64,000 bases of DNA, from contig CAYMRX010000005.1 in assembly GCA_964393035.1 (NCBI GenBank), forward strand, positions 310,001-374,000, read 5' to 3'. The stretch's first letter is position 1, and each line of letters opens with the position of its first letter. The notes under the pieces were generated by a model. It had not been told where the DNA came from, searched no databases, and worked only from the letters and a program-made list of their open reading frames with translations. This DNA is from Tabrizicola_A sp964393035. GTDB taxonomy: Bacteria > Pseudomonadota > Alphaproteobacteria > Rhodobacterales > Rhodobacteraceae. Below, in pieces: positions 25,181 to 34,576 of the stretch. Position numbers and translations under genes: made by a program.

Positions 25181-26446
25181 ATGACGTTGAGCTTTTCACC
25201 GGACCGGATCGAAACCTGGCCGATTGCCCGCCTGCAGCCTTACGCGAAAAACGCGAAGGTGCACGGCGCAGACCAGGTCGCGAAGATCGCCGCCAGCATG
25301 GCCGAGTTCGGCTGGACCGTGCCCTGCCTCGTCGGCGAGGACGGTGAATTGATCGCAGGCCACGGCCGGGTGCTGGCAGCCACGCAGCTTGGGCTCACCG
25401 ACGCGCCGGTGATCGTGCTCGGGCACCTGACCGAGGCGCAGCGCCGAGCCTATCGTCTGGCGGACAACAAACTCACAGAGCTTGGAAGCTGGGATGAAGC
25501 TTTGCTCTCGGCCGAATTGCAGGAGTTGCTGGCCGAAGATTACGACGTGTCACTGATCGGGTTTGACGATAGCGAACTTGATGCCTTGCTTGCAGGCGAA
25601 GGCGGGGAGACGACTGACACCCGTGAGGCCGAGGATGCGGTTCCCGAGCCGCAGGAAGAGCCGATTAGCCGTCCTGGCGATCTCTGGCTCCTCGGCAACC
25701 ACCGGCTTCTCTGCGGCGATGCGACTGTTTCCACCGATGTAGATCGGCTTCTGGACGGGACGCAGGCGGATCTCTGTTTTTGCGATCCGCCCTATAACGT
25801 CGATTATGCCGGGGGCGCTGGCGCGGAAAAAGCTGGCAAGGGGCGGCGGATCAAGAACGACGCTCTCGGTGATGCGTTCGGTCAGTTCCTCCAAGACGCC
25901 TGTGTGCTGATCAACCTGCATACGCGAGGCGCGGTCTATATCTGCATGTCCTCCAGCGAGTTGCATACCTTGCAGGCGGCGTTCAAAGCGGCGGGCGGAC
26001 ACTGGTCGACCTTCGTGATTTGGGCCAAGGACCGGTTCACGCTCGGGCGTGCTGATTACCAGCGGCAATACGAGCCGATCCTCTATGGCTGGCCAGAGAG
26101 CGCGAAGCGCCATTGGTGCGGTGACCGTGATCAAGGCGATGTCTGGCAGATCGCACGCCCCCATAAGAACGACCTGCATCCGACCATGAAACCCGTGGCG
26201 CTGGTGGAGCGGGCGATCCGCAATTCCAGCCGGCGGGGCGATCTTGTTTTTGACCCCTTTGGCGGCAGCGGCACAACGCTGATCGCGGCAGAGACCACGG
26301 GGCGTCGGGCGGCGCTCTTGGAACTCGATCCCCGATATGTCGATGTGATTGTCCGGCGCTGGCAGCAGTTCACGGGCAAGGAGGCCGTGCTTGAAGGGTG
26401 CGGTACGACCTTCGCCACGCTGAAGTCGAAACGCGAGGGCAAATGA
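25181..26446 (+). CDS. ParB-domain DNA methyltransferase fusion
   Basis: A 421-residue protein. Residues 10-100 form a ParB/sulfiredoxin-like N-terminal domain (ARLQPYAKNAKVH, GELIAGHGRVLAA). The C-terminal half is an amino-methyltransferase of the N6-adenine/N4-cytosine type with catalytic DPPYNVDY, the target region HPTMKPVALVERAI and the SAM-binding VFDPFGGSGTT. No restriction partner is adjacent, so it is an orphan enzyme that may protect phage DNA or regulate it. Such ParB-Mtase fusions are common near phage terminases. Confidence 0.9.
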   Translation: MTLSFSPDRIETWPIARLQPYAKNAKVHGADQVAKIAASMAEFGWTVPCLVGEDGELIAGHGRVLAATQLGLTDAPVIVLGHLTEAQRRAYRLADNKLTELGSWDEALLSAELQELLAEDYDVSLIGFDDSELDALLAGEGGETTDTREAEDAVPEPQEEPISRPGDLWLLGNHRLLCGDATVSTDVDRLLDGTQADLCFCDPPYNVDYAGGAGAEKAGKGRRIKNDALGDAFGQFLQDACVLINLHTRGAVYICMSSSELHTLQAAFKAAGGHWSTFVIWAKDRFTLGRADYQRQYEPILYGWPESAKRHWCGDRDQGDVWQIARPHKNDLHPTMKPVALVERAIRNSSRRGDLVFDPFGGSGTTLIAAETTGRRAALLELDPRYVDVIVRRWQQFTGKEAVLEGCGTTFATLKSKREGK

Positions 26447-26670
26447 AACAGTCCCGCCTCATGTCGCTGGTCGAGGCTGTCGCCAATGTGATCGTCGGCT
26501 ACGGCGTTGCGGTCGTGACGCAGATCCTGATCTTCCCGATCTTCGGTCTGCACACGACGCTCGCGCAAAATCTGCAAATGGGCTTGCTGTTCACCGCCGT
26601 CAGCTTGGCTCGCTCGTTCCTGCTACGGCGGCTCTTCGAGGCCATTCGGGTGGCAAAATCCGAGGGCTAG
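26443..26670 (+). CDS. DUF7220 family small membrane protein
   Basis: A 75-residue protein with two membrane segments (VANVIVGYGVAVVTQILIFPIF and MGLLFTAVSLARSFLL) and a basic end. It matches the DUF7220 type in alphaproteobacterial phages. It overlaps the methyltransferase stop (ATGA). Function unknown. Confidence 0.75.
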   Translation: MKQSRLMSLVEAVANVIVGYGVAVVTQILIFPIFGLHTTLAQNLQMGLLFTAVSLARSFLLRRLFEAIRVAKSEG

Positions 26671-26894
26671 ATCAGGCCGAGGTCTTTCAGGCAGTTTGCC
26701 GTATCCATCAGCTGGTGGGTCGGAACCTCGACCGTGATCGTGAAGCTGTCGGCGAAGGTTTTGCCGTAGATGCCTCCATCGTCCATCAGGGCCATTTCGA
26801 TCTCCTCAAGGACGAGGGTGATGCGGCTGCGATCAAAATGCTCAGGCAATTTCCGGATGGGGAGCCGAATGCTGGTGGTTTCCATGGGGGTCAC
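26667..26894 (-). CDS. Small unidentified protein
   Basis: A 75-residue acidic protein starting with GTG 26894 inside the previous gene's stop (GTGA); an in-frame ATG at 26885 is also possible. It contains RITLVLEEIEMALMDDGG and TITVEVPTHQLMDTA. It forms a two-gene minus-strand unit with its neighbour, convergent with DUF7220. No family recognised. Confidence 0.5.
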   Translation of the reverse strand: MTPMETTSIRLPIRKLPEHFDRSRITLVLEEIEMALMDDGGIYGKTFADSFTITVEVPTHQLMDTANCLKDLGLI

Positions 26895-27133
26895 TCCGCG
26901 TGCTCGCCTTCCTTGAAGGCGCTGTCAGTGATGCGCTTCAGGAGTTCAGCGTAATAGTCGAGGTTGCCGACATGGCCCCAATGGACCTCGTCGGGGTGGG
27001 TATCGAAATGCTCATCGCTCAGCGCCTGTAGGCGCGCGAGCATGGTGTCGATCTCTGCCTTTTTCTCGATGAACGCGGTCAAGGCTGCGGCCTGGTTCCG
27101 GCGCGGTTCTCGGGTGCGGTTCAGGCGGGTCAT
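26891..27133 (-). CDS. Small unidentified protein
   Basis: An 80-residue helical protein (AALTAFIEKKAEIDTMLARLQAL, then EVHWGHVGNLDYYAELLKRI). GAGGAG lies about 8 bases before the ATG. Divergent from the terminase genes. The two-gene antisense unit sits at the usual boundary between replication and packaging modules. Confidence 0.55.
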   Translation of the reverse strand: MTRLNRTREPRRNQAAALTAFIEKKAEIDTMLARLQALSDEHFDTHPDEVHWGHVGNLDYYAELLKRITDSAFKEGEHAE

Positions 27134-27246
27134 GGCGGTGGCTCCTCAGGCCGATCTTTCATCCGTTTCTGAACCCAGGTTCGCTCTGATGCGGAGGCTT
27201 ATCAACGATATAAGAGCATGATTTCGAATGATAATCGGAGCGCGAC

Positions 27247-27807
27247 ATGGAGGGCATGAGCGAGCGCCAATACGCGGCCCGTGTCGGCCTTTCGCGCGGC
27301 GCGGTCCAGAAAGCCAAGGCATCCGGGCGGCTGGTTCTGCATGACGATGGCAGCATCGATGTGGTTGCCAGCGATGCCCTGCGCATTCAGGCGACAGACC
27401 CGTCAAAAACCCGCAAAACCCCGCAGCCGAACCTGAAGCCCGTTTCCGAGGCGGCGGTCTCCGCCGTCGGCGATACGCTCCGCGAACAGGGGCTGAGCGC
27501 ACCGCAGGTGGGCGGTGGGACGACATTTCTGCAGGCGAAAACCGCAAACGAGGTGCTGAAAGCACAAGAGCGGCGGATCCGGCTGCAAAAGCTCAAGGGG
27601 GAACTGATCGACCGGGCGCGCGCTCTGTCGCTGGTGTTTCGGCTCGCCCGACAGGAACGCGATGTCTGGGTCAACTGGCCTGCTCGTGCGGCAGCTCTCA
27701 TGGCCGCCGACCTCGGTGTAGAGCCTGCGGCCATGCAGAAGGTTTTGGAAAAACATGTCCGTGCCCAGCTCGACGATCTCGCCGAGGTCAAACCCGACCT
27801 TCGGTGA
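27247..27807 (+). CDS. Phage terminase small subunit (Nu1-like)
   Basis: A 186-residue protein. The N-terminus is a winged HTH (SERQYAARVGLSRGAVQKAKASGRLVL) for recognising the phage packaging site; the middle is disordered; the C-terminus (VLKAQERRIRLQKLKGELIDRARALSLVFRLARQER in helices) would contact the large subunit. The large-subunit gene overlaps its end by 53 bases. Start at 27247 or 27256. Confidence 0.8.
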   Translation: MEGMSERQYAARVGLSRGAVQKAKASGRLVLHDDGSIDVVASDALRIQATDPSKTRKTPQPNLKPVSEAAVSAVGDTLREQGLSAPQVGGGTTFLQAKTANEVLKAQERRIRLQKLKGELIDRARALSLVFRLARQERDVWVNWPARAAALMAADLGVEPAAMQKVLEKHVRAQLDDLAEVKPDLR

Positions 27808-29773
27808 TGCGCACGCCTCAAGTAGCGAAACGGTAGGCGAACAACTTGCCGATTTCGACGGCGCAGCCGAGATCCTTCGTGCCTGGCGTGCTGGCCTTAC
27901 GCCAGATTCCGATCTGACCGTCTCTGAATGGGCTGATCGGCACCGGATGCTGTCGGGGCGGTCGGCCGCAGAACCCGGGCGATATCGCACCATGCGTACG
28001 CCCTATATGCGCGAGATCATGGACCGGCTCAGCCCTAGCGATCCAACACAACGCGTGGTGTTCATGAAAGCCGCACAGGTCGGAGCGACCGAAGCCGGTA
28101 ACAACTGGATCGGCTTTGCGATCCATCAGGCGCCAGGGCCAATGTTGGCGGTCCAGCCGACGGTGGAACTCGCCAAGCGAAACTCGCGCCAGCGGGTTGA
28201 TCCGCTGATCGAGGAAAGCCCCGAACTCCGGGAGAAGGTCAAACCCGCCCGATCCCGCGACGCGGGCAATACGATGCTGTCCAAGGAATTCGCGGGTGGC
28301 ATTCTGATCATGACGGGCGCGAACTCGGCGGTCGGGCTGCGCTCGACCCCGGCGCGCTACATCTTCCTCGACGAGGTCGATGCCTATCCAGCCTCGGCCG
28401 ACGAGGAAGGCGATCCGGTTTCGCTGGCCGAGGCGCGGTCGCTGACCTTCGCGCATCGGCGCAAAATCCTGCTGGTGTCGACCCCGACGATCCGGGGGCT
28501 GAGCCGGATCGAGCGCGAGTTCGAGGCTTCTGACCAGCGGCGCTTTTTCGTGCCATGCCCGCATTGCGACGCGATGCAATGGCTGAAGTTCGACCGGCTG
28601 CAGTGGCAAAAGGGGAAGCCCGAGACGGCCGAATATCACTGCGAGGTCTGCGATAGGACCATTGCTGAGCACCATAAGACGGCAATGCTGGAAGCCGGTG
28701 AATGGCGTGCAACCAGCACATCCGCCGACCCGAAAACCGTGGGGTATCATCTCTCTGCCCTCTACTCCCCCATCGGCTGGATGAGTTGGATGCAGATCGC
28801 CCGGGCCTGGGAGGCAGCACAGGGCTCGGACGAGGCAATCAAGGCCTTCCGCAACACGACCCTTGGCGAGACCTGGATCGAAACAGGTGAAGCGCCTGAC
28901 TGGCAGCGGCTCTATGACCGCCGCGAGACTTGGAAACCCGGAACGGTTCCGGCGGGCGGGCTCTTCCTGACGGCCGGGGCCGATGTGCAGAAGGACCGGA
29001 TCGAGGTCGATGTCTGGGCCTGGGGGCGAGGTCTCGAAAGCTGGCTCGTCGATCACATCGTCATCGAGGGCGGCCCGGATCGGCCCGATGCGTGGTCAGA
29101 CCTGACCGCGCTTTTGGAACGCAGCTGGCCCCACGAATGTGGGGCGCATCTGAAGATCGCCCGGCTTGCCATCGACACCGGCTATGAGGCCCCGGCGGTC
29201 TATGCCTGGTCACGAAAAGTCGGCTTCGCACAAGTGGCCCCGATTAAAGGGGTCGAAGGGTTCAACCGCTCGAGCCCGGTCTCGGGTCCGACCTTCGTCG
29301 ATGCGACGATCGGCGGTAAACGGCTCCGGCGTGGCGCCCGGCTCTGGACGGTGGCTGTCTCAACCTTCAAGGCAGAAACTTACCGCTTCCTGCGGCTGGA
29401 TCGGCCGACGGACGAGGAACGCGCAGAAGGGGCGGTGTTTCCACCGGGAACAATCCACCTGCCGAAATGGGTGGAAACCGAATGGCTGAAACAGGTCGTG
29501 GCGGAACAGCTGGTGACGGTCCGCACGAAACGCGGCTTTGCCAAGCTCGAATGGCAGAAATTGCGTGAACGGAATGAAGCCCTCGACTGCCGGGTCTACG
29601 CCCGCGCGGCCGCGTGGATCCTCGGCGCTGACCGCTGGTCAAATGCACGATGGGAAGAATTGGCGGCGCAGTTTGCGGTCGCTGATGCAGGTGGCGCCGC
29701 GACCGGAGCGGCGTTGCAATCGCCCCGCAAAGCACAGGTCCGCCGCGTCGCACGGTCAACGTATATGGGATGA
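27755..29773 (+). CDS. Phage terminase large subunit, GpA family
   Basis: A 672-residue DNA-packaging ATPase/nuclease. The ATPase domain has the deviant Walker A FMKAAQVGATEAG, Walker B YIFLDEVDAYP, and VSTPTIRGLSRIE. A zinc-finger-like CPHCDAMQW...CEVCDR lies in the middle. The nuclease domain contains TAGADVQKDRIEVDVWAWG and RLAIDTGYEAPAVY. This is the lambda gpA class, which predicts cos-type packaging. Confidence 0.93.
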   Translation: MSVPSSTISPRSNPTFGDAHASSSETVGEQLADFDGAAEILRAWRAGLTPDSDLTVSEWADRHRMLSGRSAAEPGRYRTMRTPYMREIMDRLSPSDPTQRVVFMKAAQVGATEAGNNWIGFAIHQAPGPMLAVQPTVELAKRNSRQRVDPLIEESPELREKVKPARSRDAGNTMLSKEFAGGILIMTGANSAVGLRSTPARYIFLDEVDAYPASADEEGDPVSLAEARSLTFAHRRKILLVSTPTIRGLSRIEREFEASDQRRFFVPCPHCDAMQWLKFDRLQWQKGKPETAEYHCEVCDRTIAEHHKTAMLEAGEWRATSTSADPKTVGYHLSALYSPIGWMSWMQIARAWEAAQGSDEAIKAFRNTTLGETWIETGEAPDWQRLYDRRETWKPGTVPAGGLFLTAGADVQKDRIEVDVWAWGRGLESWLVDHIVIEGGPDRPDAWSDLTALLERSWPHECGAHLKIARLAIDTGYEAPAVYAWSRKVGFAQVAPIKGVEGFNRSSPVSGPTFVDATIGGKRLRRGARLWTVAVSTFKAETYRFLRLDRPTDEERAEGAVFPPGTIHLPKWVETEWLKQVVAEQLVTVRTKRGFAKLEWQKLRERNEALDCRVYARAAAWILGADRWSNARWEELAAQFAVADAGGAATGAALQSPRKAQVRRVARSTYMG

Positions 29774-29783
29774 GGTCGTGAAA

Positions 29784-30398
29784 TTAGTGCAGCCGCTTCG
29801 CGCGGCTGCGCTCGAATGCCTCAAGCGCGGCTTTGCGCTTTTGGGCAATGGAACGGATGCTTTCGGCAATGCGGTCCGCGCCGAAATCCACAGGATTGAA
29901 GGGGCCGCCATACCAGCGCACCAAGTCTTTGCGTTGCGAATGGCGAGGTTTGGCCATGGCCTCAACGAAGTCCATGAACCCGGGAGGGCCGCCCACATCC
30001 TCTGGTGGGGCTGTTCGCTCACCATCAATAAAGGTTGGATAGTCGGTACCGGGTTGGGCGTTGAGGACCTCCTCCACAATAACACGGTGCTGCCAGTCGT
30101 CGCCAAAATCGTAGGTGTAATGCAATTCTGTAATGCCCCGGTCCACAAGGGTGCCAAGCCGCATTCCTTTGGCTTGGTAAATCTTGCGACCCCAGACAGC
30201 GTCCTCAGGATCTGGTTCGCCATAGACGCGTTCGCCAACGGCAAACTGATAAAGATGGTAGTTCTCCCAGGGCATGACCGCCTGAATGATCTCGTGCAGG
30301 GCGCGAAGGTTGGTCGTCAGGCTGACGTCAACGCGCCGCCAGATGCGCGGAGCGATATGTTCGAGTTCAATCCTGATACGGGCGATCTTGGTGGACAT
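29784..30398 (-). CDS. Plasmid pRiA4b ORF-3 family protein
   Basis: A 204-residue protein of the IS1096/pRiA4b ORF-3 type: IRIELEHIAPRIWRRVDVS, then LHEIIQAVMPWENYHLYQF, YTYDFGDDWQHRVIVEE and GGPPGFMDF. The family is widespread in mobile elements and has no established function. It lies antisense between the terminase and head-tail joining genes, so it is an accessory gene with its own promoter. Confidence 0.9.
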   Translation of the reverse strand: MSTKIARIRIELEHIAPRIWRRVDVSLTTNLRALHEIIQAVMPWENYHLYQFAVGERVYGEPDPEDAVWGRKIYQAKGMRLGTLVDRGITELHYTYDFGDDWQHRVIVEEVLNAQPGTDYPTFIDGERTAPPEDVGGPPGFMDFVEAMAKPRHSQRKDLVRWYGGPFNPVDFGADRIAESIRSIAQKRKAALEAFERSRAKRLH

Positions 30399-30445
30399 GG
30401 CACGGCCTGACGGTGGTTGCGATCCTAACTTAAAAGGTGATGGCG

Positions 30446-30661
30446 ATGGCCACAATCACAGACCTGCGCGCCCGCCGGGAAGCGCTCTCTTCACAACGCG
30501 CCTCGGGCGTGGCCCGCGTCAGCTATGACGGCAAGACGGTCGATTATCGCTCCGTCGCCGAGATCGACCGCGCCATTGAGGCCCTGGATCGCGACATCGC
30601 CGCGGCAGAGGGGCGGCGGATCGTGCGGCAGGTGCGCGTGACGACGGCCAAGGGACTCTAA
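30446..30661 (+). CDS. Phage head-tail joining protein (gpW-like)
   Basis: A 71-residue protein: ATITDLRARREALSSQRASG, then VARVSYDGKTVDYRSVAEIDRAIEALDRDI. The pattern of two helices around a small beta hairpin matches lambda gpW. Its position between terminase and portal fits. The ATG at 30446 follows AAAGGTGATGGCG. Confidence 0.85.
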   Translation: MATITDLRARREALSSQRASGVARVSYDGKTVDYRSVAEIDRAIEALDRDIAAAEGRRIVRQVRVTTAKGL

Positions 30662-30666
30662 CGGTG

Positions 30667-32175
30667 ATGGGGATGTTCGACATGTTCCGCCGCCCCAAGC
30701 CGGGCGGCCCTGAAGCCATGCGCGCGCGGCTTGAGGGGGCGATGGCCAAGCGCCGCTTGCGCGGCTGGAACCCGCCCTTGGAAAACATCAATGCGCTGGT
30801 CGCCTCGGGTGGGCCGCGACTGCTGGCCCGCTCCCGCGAGCTGGTCGTCACCAACGGTTATGCCGCTAATGCCTGCGAGGCCTTCGCCGCCAATTTGGTG
30901 GGCGATGGCATCAAACCCTCGTCGCTTATCACGGATGCGGCGCTGCGCGACCAGGTCCAGAAGCTCTGGCTCGCCTGGACGGACGAGGCAGATGCCGATG
31001 GTCTTACCGATTTCTACGGTCTGCAAGCTATGGTCGCGCGCGAGATGTTTGTCGCAGGCGAATGCTTTGTGCGCCTGCGGCCGCGCCGGGCGGAAGACGG
31101 GCTGCTGGTGCCGCTGCAATTGCAGCTTCTGCAATCCGAGATGCTGCCCTTCGAGAAAACCGAAACGGACCCGAATGGGAACCGCATCCGCTGCGGGATC
31201 GAGTTTGACCTGATTGGGAGGCGCGTAGCCTATCACTTCCGCCGCCGCCATCCGGGCGACAGCACGGACCAGCGGGTGGCGGTGCCGGACACGGTGCGGG
31301 TGCCTGCCGAGGAGGTTTTGCACATCTACCGGCCCATTGATGCCGGCCAAATCAGAGGCCTGCCGCATGTGGCGCCTGCAATGGTGCGGCTCTTCCTCTT
31401 GGACCAATACGACGACGCCGAGCTCGATCGCAAAAAGACCGCGGCGATGTTCGCAGGCTTCATCACCAAGACGGCACCCGAGGACCCGATGATGGGCGAA
31501 GGCGAGGCAGGTCTCGATGGAGCCGCCATCGCCAGCCTCGAGCCGGGCACCATGCAGGTGCTGCTGCCGGGCGAGGATGTGAAGTTCTCGAGCCCCGCTG
31601 ATGTCGGCGGCGGCTATGAGGCGTTCCAATACCGGACGCTGCTCGCGGTCTCGGCCTCGCTGGGGCTGCCGTATCACCTCGTCACCGGCGATGTTCGGCA
31701 GGCGAATTATTCGAGCTTGCGGGCCGAACTGGTCGAGTTCCGCCGCCGCATCGGGCAGTTGCAGCACGGGGTCATCGCCCATCAGCTCTGCCGCCCAATC
31801 TGGCGGCGCTGGCTTGAAACGGCTGTTCTCTCAGGCGCCTTGGATGCAAATCCGGTTGTCGCGCGGCCCGTGCAATGGATCCCGCCGCGGTGGGATTGGG
31901 TCGATCCGCTCAAAGACATTCAGGCGCAGGTGCTGGCGATGGAAGCGGGCCTGACCTCACGGCGCAAGGTGGTCGAGGCCACCGGCTATGACATCGAAGA
32001 GGTCGACCGCGAGAATGCCTCTGATGCCAAGCGCGCGGCCGACTTGGGCCTGACCTATCGCGCCAGCCCCGGCGAAATCCAGGGGGCAAGGGCAACGCCC
32101 GTCCAAGAGCCCACCCCGAATTCTAGTGACGGACCGTCCGACAGTAACTCGGGCACCGACCTACAACAGGAGTAA
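30667..32175 (+). CDS. Phage portal protein (lambda gpB family)
   Basis: A 502-residue portal that forms the DNA channel of the head. Typical segments: RELVVTNGYAANACEAFAANLVGDGIKP near the start, FVAGECFVRLRPR, and KKTAAMFAGFITK plus YHLVTGDVRQANYSSLRAELVEFRR in the core. The C-terminal 40 residues are low complexity. It lies directly before the maturation protease, as in lambda. Confidence 0.93.
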   Translation: MGMFDMFRRPKPGGPEAMRARLEGAMAKRRLRGWNPPLENINALVASGGPRLLARSRELVVTNGYAANACEAFAANLVGDGIKPSSLITDAALRDQVQKLWLAWTDEADADGLTDFYGLQAMVAREMFVAGECFVRLRPRRAEDGLLVPLQLQLLQSEMLPFEKTETDPNGNRIRCGIEFDLIGRRVAYHFRRRHPGDSTDQRVAVPDTVRVPAEEVLHIYRPIDAGQIRGLPHVAPAMVRLFLLDQYDDAELDRKKTAAMFAGFITKTAPEDPMMGEGEAGLDGAAIASLEPGTMQVLLPGEDVKFSSPADVGGGYEAFQYRTLLAVSASLGLPYHLVTGDVRQANYSSLRAELVEFRRRIGQLQHGVIAHQLCRPIWRRWLETAVLSGALDANPVVARPVQWIPPRWDWVDPLKDIQAQVLAMEAGLTSRRKVVEATGYDIEEVDRENASDAKRAADLGLTYRASPGEIQGARATPVQEPTPNSSDGPSDSNSGTDLQQE

Positions 32176-32179
32176 CCCC

Positions 32180-33160
32180 ATGAAATCCTGGTACACGATC
32201 CGTGCCCGCACCTCGGGCACGGAAGTGCTGATCTATGACGAAATCGGCGCCTATGGCGTCACGGCGAAAGGCTTTCTGGCCGAACTCGGTGCGCTGCCCG
32301 ATGATGCGGCGATTGATCTGCGCCTCAACAGCCCCGGCGGCTCGGTCTTTGACGCGGTCGCCATTTACAACGCGTTGAAGCGGCACACGGGCGACATCAC
32401 CGTCTGGATTGATGGCATCGCGGCCTCGGCGGCAAGCTACATTGCCATGGCGGGTGACACCATCGTCATGCCGGAAAACGCCTTCCTGATGATCCATGAC
32501 CCTTCGGGGCTGGTCATGGGCACGGCCGAGGACATGCGGGCCACGGCGGAAGCGCTCGACAAGGTGAAGGGCAGCCTGATCCAGGGCTATGCCGCGAAGT
32601 CGGGCAAAGCCGACGATGAAATCGCCACCCTGATGGCGGCCGAAACCTGGCTTGATGCCAAGGACGCGCTGGACTTCGGGCTCATCGACCGCATCGCCGA
32701 GCCCGTGAAACTCGCCGCCTCCTTTGATGTGGCGCGGTTCCGCAACGCGCCGCCGGAAGTGGTCGAGGCAGCAAGTGAACCCGACGGCGCTGCGGCCTCT
32801 GAGGACAGGACTGAGGGTGTTGCAGACGCCAACACCCAGCCTGACCTCGCAACCGTTGAACCTGAAGAACCGCCTTCGGGCGACGATAATCCAATTGCCT
32901 CGGATGCCGTTGTGATCCGCGCCGAAGCCATCGCCCATGCGCGGGCCGTGATCGATCTCTGTCGCCTTGCTGGTCAGCCGCAGATGGCAGGGCGCTTCCT
33001 CGAGGAGGACGCCGGCCTCGACGATGTCCGAAACCGGCTCCTCGCCGTGAAGGCCGAGGCAACTCCCGACATCACCGCTGCGCATGCCCAGCCCGGGCGG
33101 GCAGCCGCCACCCAATCCTGGGGCGATGTGATCGCCCGCACTTTCAAGACGAAAGGCTAA
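32180..33160 (+). CDS. ClpP-like prohead maturation protease, with scaffold-like C-terminus
   Basis: A 326-residue protein. The ClpP/S49 fold covers about 1-190: LNSPGGSVFDAVAIYN, catalytic serine in GIAASAASYIAMAG, and histidine in FLMIHDPSG. The C-terminal half is acidic and helical and likely serves as a scaffold, as in lambda gpC/Nu3. The ATG at 32180 has AGGAG before it; the longer frame overlaps the portal. Confidence 0.9.
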   Translation: MKSWYTIRARTSGTEVLIYDEIGAYGVTAKGFLAELGALPDDAAIDLRLNSPGGSVFDAVAIYNALKRHTGDITVWIDGIAASAASYIAMAGDTIVMPENAFLMIHDPSGLVMGTAEDMRATAEALDKVKGSLIQGYAAKSGKADDEIATLMAAETWLDAKDALDFGLIDRIAEPVKLAASFDVARFRNAPPEVVEAASEPDGAAASEDRTEGVADANTQPDLATVEPEEPPSGDDNPIASDAVVIRAEAIAHARAVIDLCRLAGQPQMAGRFLEEDAGLDDVRNRLLAVKAEATPDITAAHAQPGRAAATQSWGDVIARTFKTKG

Positions 33161-33166
33161 CGCATC

Positions 33167-33538
33167 ATGACCACGCTGACTGAAGGCAAACACGCGGGCG
33201 GCTTCCTCGTCTGGGAAGTCTTGCGCGATTACACCCGAGAAACCGTCATCCTCGCCTCCGGGGCGGGAAAGCTCGAGCACGGCACGGTGCTTGGCAAGAT
33301 CACCACCGGTGGCAAGTTCACGGCCCTCGCGCCTGCGGCCACGAACGGCAGCCAGACTGCCGCCGGTATCCTTTGGGCTGGAGTCGAAGCTTCTGCTGTC
33401 GATGCGCCTGCTGTCGCAATCCTGCGCGGCCCTGCCATCGTCAATCGGCACGAGATCGTCTGGCCCGAGGGCGCGACCGAGGCGCAGATCACCGCCGCCA
33501 CCACGGCGCTTGCCACAATCGGCATCATCCTGCGCTGA
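33167..33538 (+). CDS. Head decoration protein (gpD-like)
   Basis: A 123-residue protein with the Hdp/gpD pattern: REVILASG-like TRETVILASGAGKLEHGTVLGKIT, then ILWAGVEASAVDAPAVAILRGPAIVN. It stabilises the capsid from outside. It stands between protease and capsid genes, the lambda C-D-E order. Confidence 0.9.
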   Translation: MTTLTEGKHAGGFLVWEVLRDYTRETVILASGAGKLEHGTVLGKITTGGKFTALAPAATNGSQTAAGILWAGVEASAVDAPAVAILRGPAIVNRHEIVWPEGATEAQITAATTALATIGIILR

Positions 33539-33562
33539 GCCTGAGAGAGAAAGGACATCCCC

Positions 33563-34576
33563 ATGGCAACCATGGACATCTTCGAGGGCGACGCCTTCAG
33601 CATCATCGAGCTCACCCGGGCTCTGGAAAATATCCCCTTCAAACCGGCGATCCTGTCGGGCTCTGGCCTCTTTGGCTCGCGCGGCGTGCGCCAACGCACC
33701 GTTATGATCGAAAGCCGCGATGGCACGCTGTCGCTGATCCCGTTCTCGGAACGCGGCTCCGCCTATGAACAGCAGGTGCCCGAGCGCCGTGACATGCGGG
33801 CGTTCGTCTGCCGCCAGTTCAAGAAGCAGGACGTGCTCTGGGCCTCGGAAATCCAGGCCATCCGTGACTTCGGTTCGGAAACCGCCACCCAGCAGGTGCA
33901 GATCGAAGTGGCCCGCAAGATGGGTCGCTTGCGCAACGACGCCGAGGCCACCTTCGAATTCCACCTCTTCAACGGCATCCAGGGCGTGGTGAAGGACCCG
34001 AAGGACGGGGCAACGGTCATCAACTATTACACCGAGTTCGGCATCACCCCGGCCACCGAGGTCGACTTTGATCTTGATAACGCAAGCCCGGCCTCGGGCG
34101 CGCTCAGGAAACGCTGTCAGGCGCTGATCGAAAGCGTCGAGGACAGTCTCGGCGGTCTCGCGGCCGGTCAGGTGCAGCTCCGCGCCGAATGCGGCTCGGC
34201 CTTCTTTGCCGATCTCGTGGCCCACAAAGAAGTACGTGAGACCTATCTCAACACCGCCGCTGCCGCCGATCTGCGCGGCCGCGTGGGCGAAGAGGTCAGC
34301 TTTGGCGGCATCACCTTCCGCCGTTATCGCGGTGGGCTTGGCTTCGGCGTGCCGACCGACAAGGCGTATTTCTACCCCGAGGGGGTAGAGGGGCTCTTCG
34401 AGATCTACTACGCCCCGGCCGACACCTTCGAGACGGTGAACACGCTGGGCCTGCCACTCTATGCGCGGATGATCCCGGATCGTGACCGCGACGAATGGGT
34501 GCGCCTCGAGATCGAAAGCAACCCGCTGCCGATCTGTACCCGGCCGCAGGTGCTGCGCTCGGCCAAGCGGACCTGA
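33563..34576 (+). CDS. Major capsid protein (gpE family)
   Basis: A 337-residue HK97-fold capsid protein of the lambda gpE type: FSIIELTRALENIPFKP at the start, then GLFGSRGVRQRTVMIE, FVCRQFKKQDVLWASEIQAIRDFG, and RRYRGGLGFGVPTDKAYFYPEGV. The stop overlaps the next start (TGATG). Confidence 0.93.
   Translation: MATMDIFEGDAFSIIELTRALENIPFKPAILSGSGLFGSRGVRQRTVMIESRDGTLSLIPFSERGSAYEQQVPERRDMRAFVCRQFKKQDVLWASEIQAIRDFGSETATQQVQIEVARKMGRLRNDAEATFEFHLFNGIQGVVKDPKDGATVINYYTEFGITPATEVDFDLDNASPASGALRKRCQALIESVEDSLGGLAAGQVQLRAECGSAFFADLVAHKEVRETYLNTAAAADLRGRVGEEVSFGGITFRRYRGGLGFGVPTDKAYFYPEGVEGLFEIYYAPADTFETVNTLGLPLYARMIPDRDRDEWVRLEIESNPLPICTRPQVLRSAKRT

Noticed and set aside
24577..25199. Open frames on both strands in the gap before the methyltransferase
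   Set aside because: Start within DUF6362 or the methyltransferase start, lack ribosome-binding sites, and have no protein-like composition.
32123..34225. A 700-residue minus-strand open frame
   Set aside because: It runs exactly antisense to the portal end, protease, decoration and capsid genes, which have clear families. Long antisense frames are common in GC-rich DNA.
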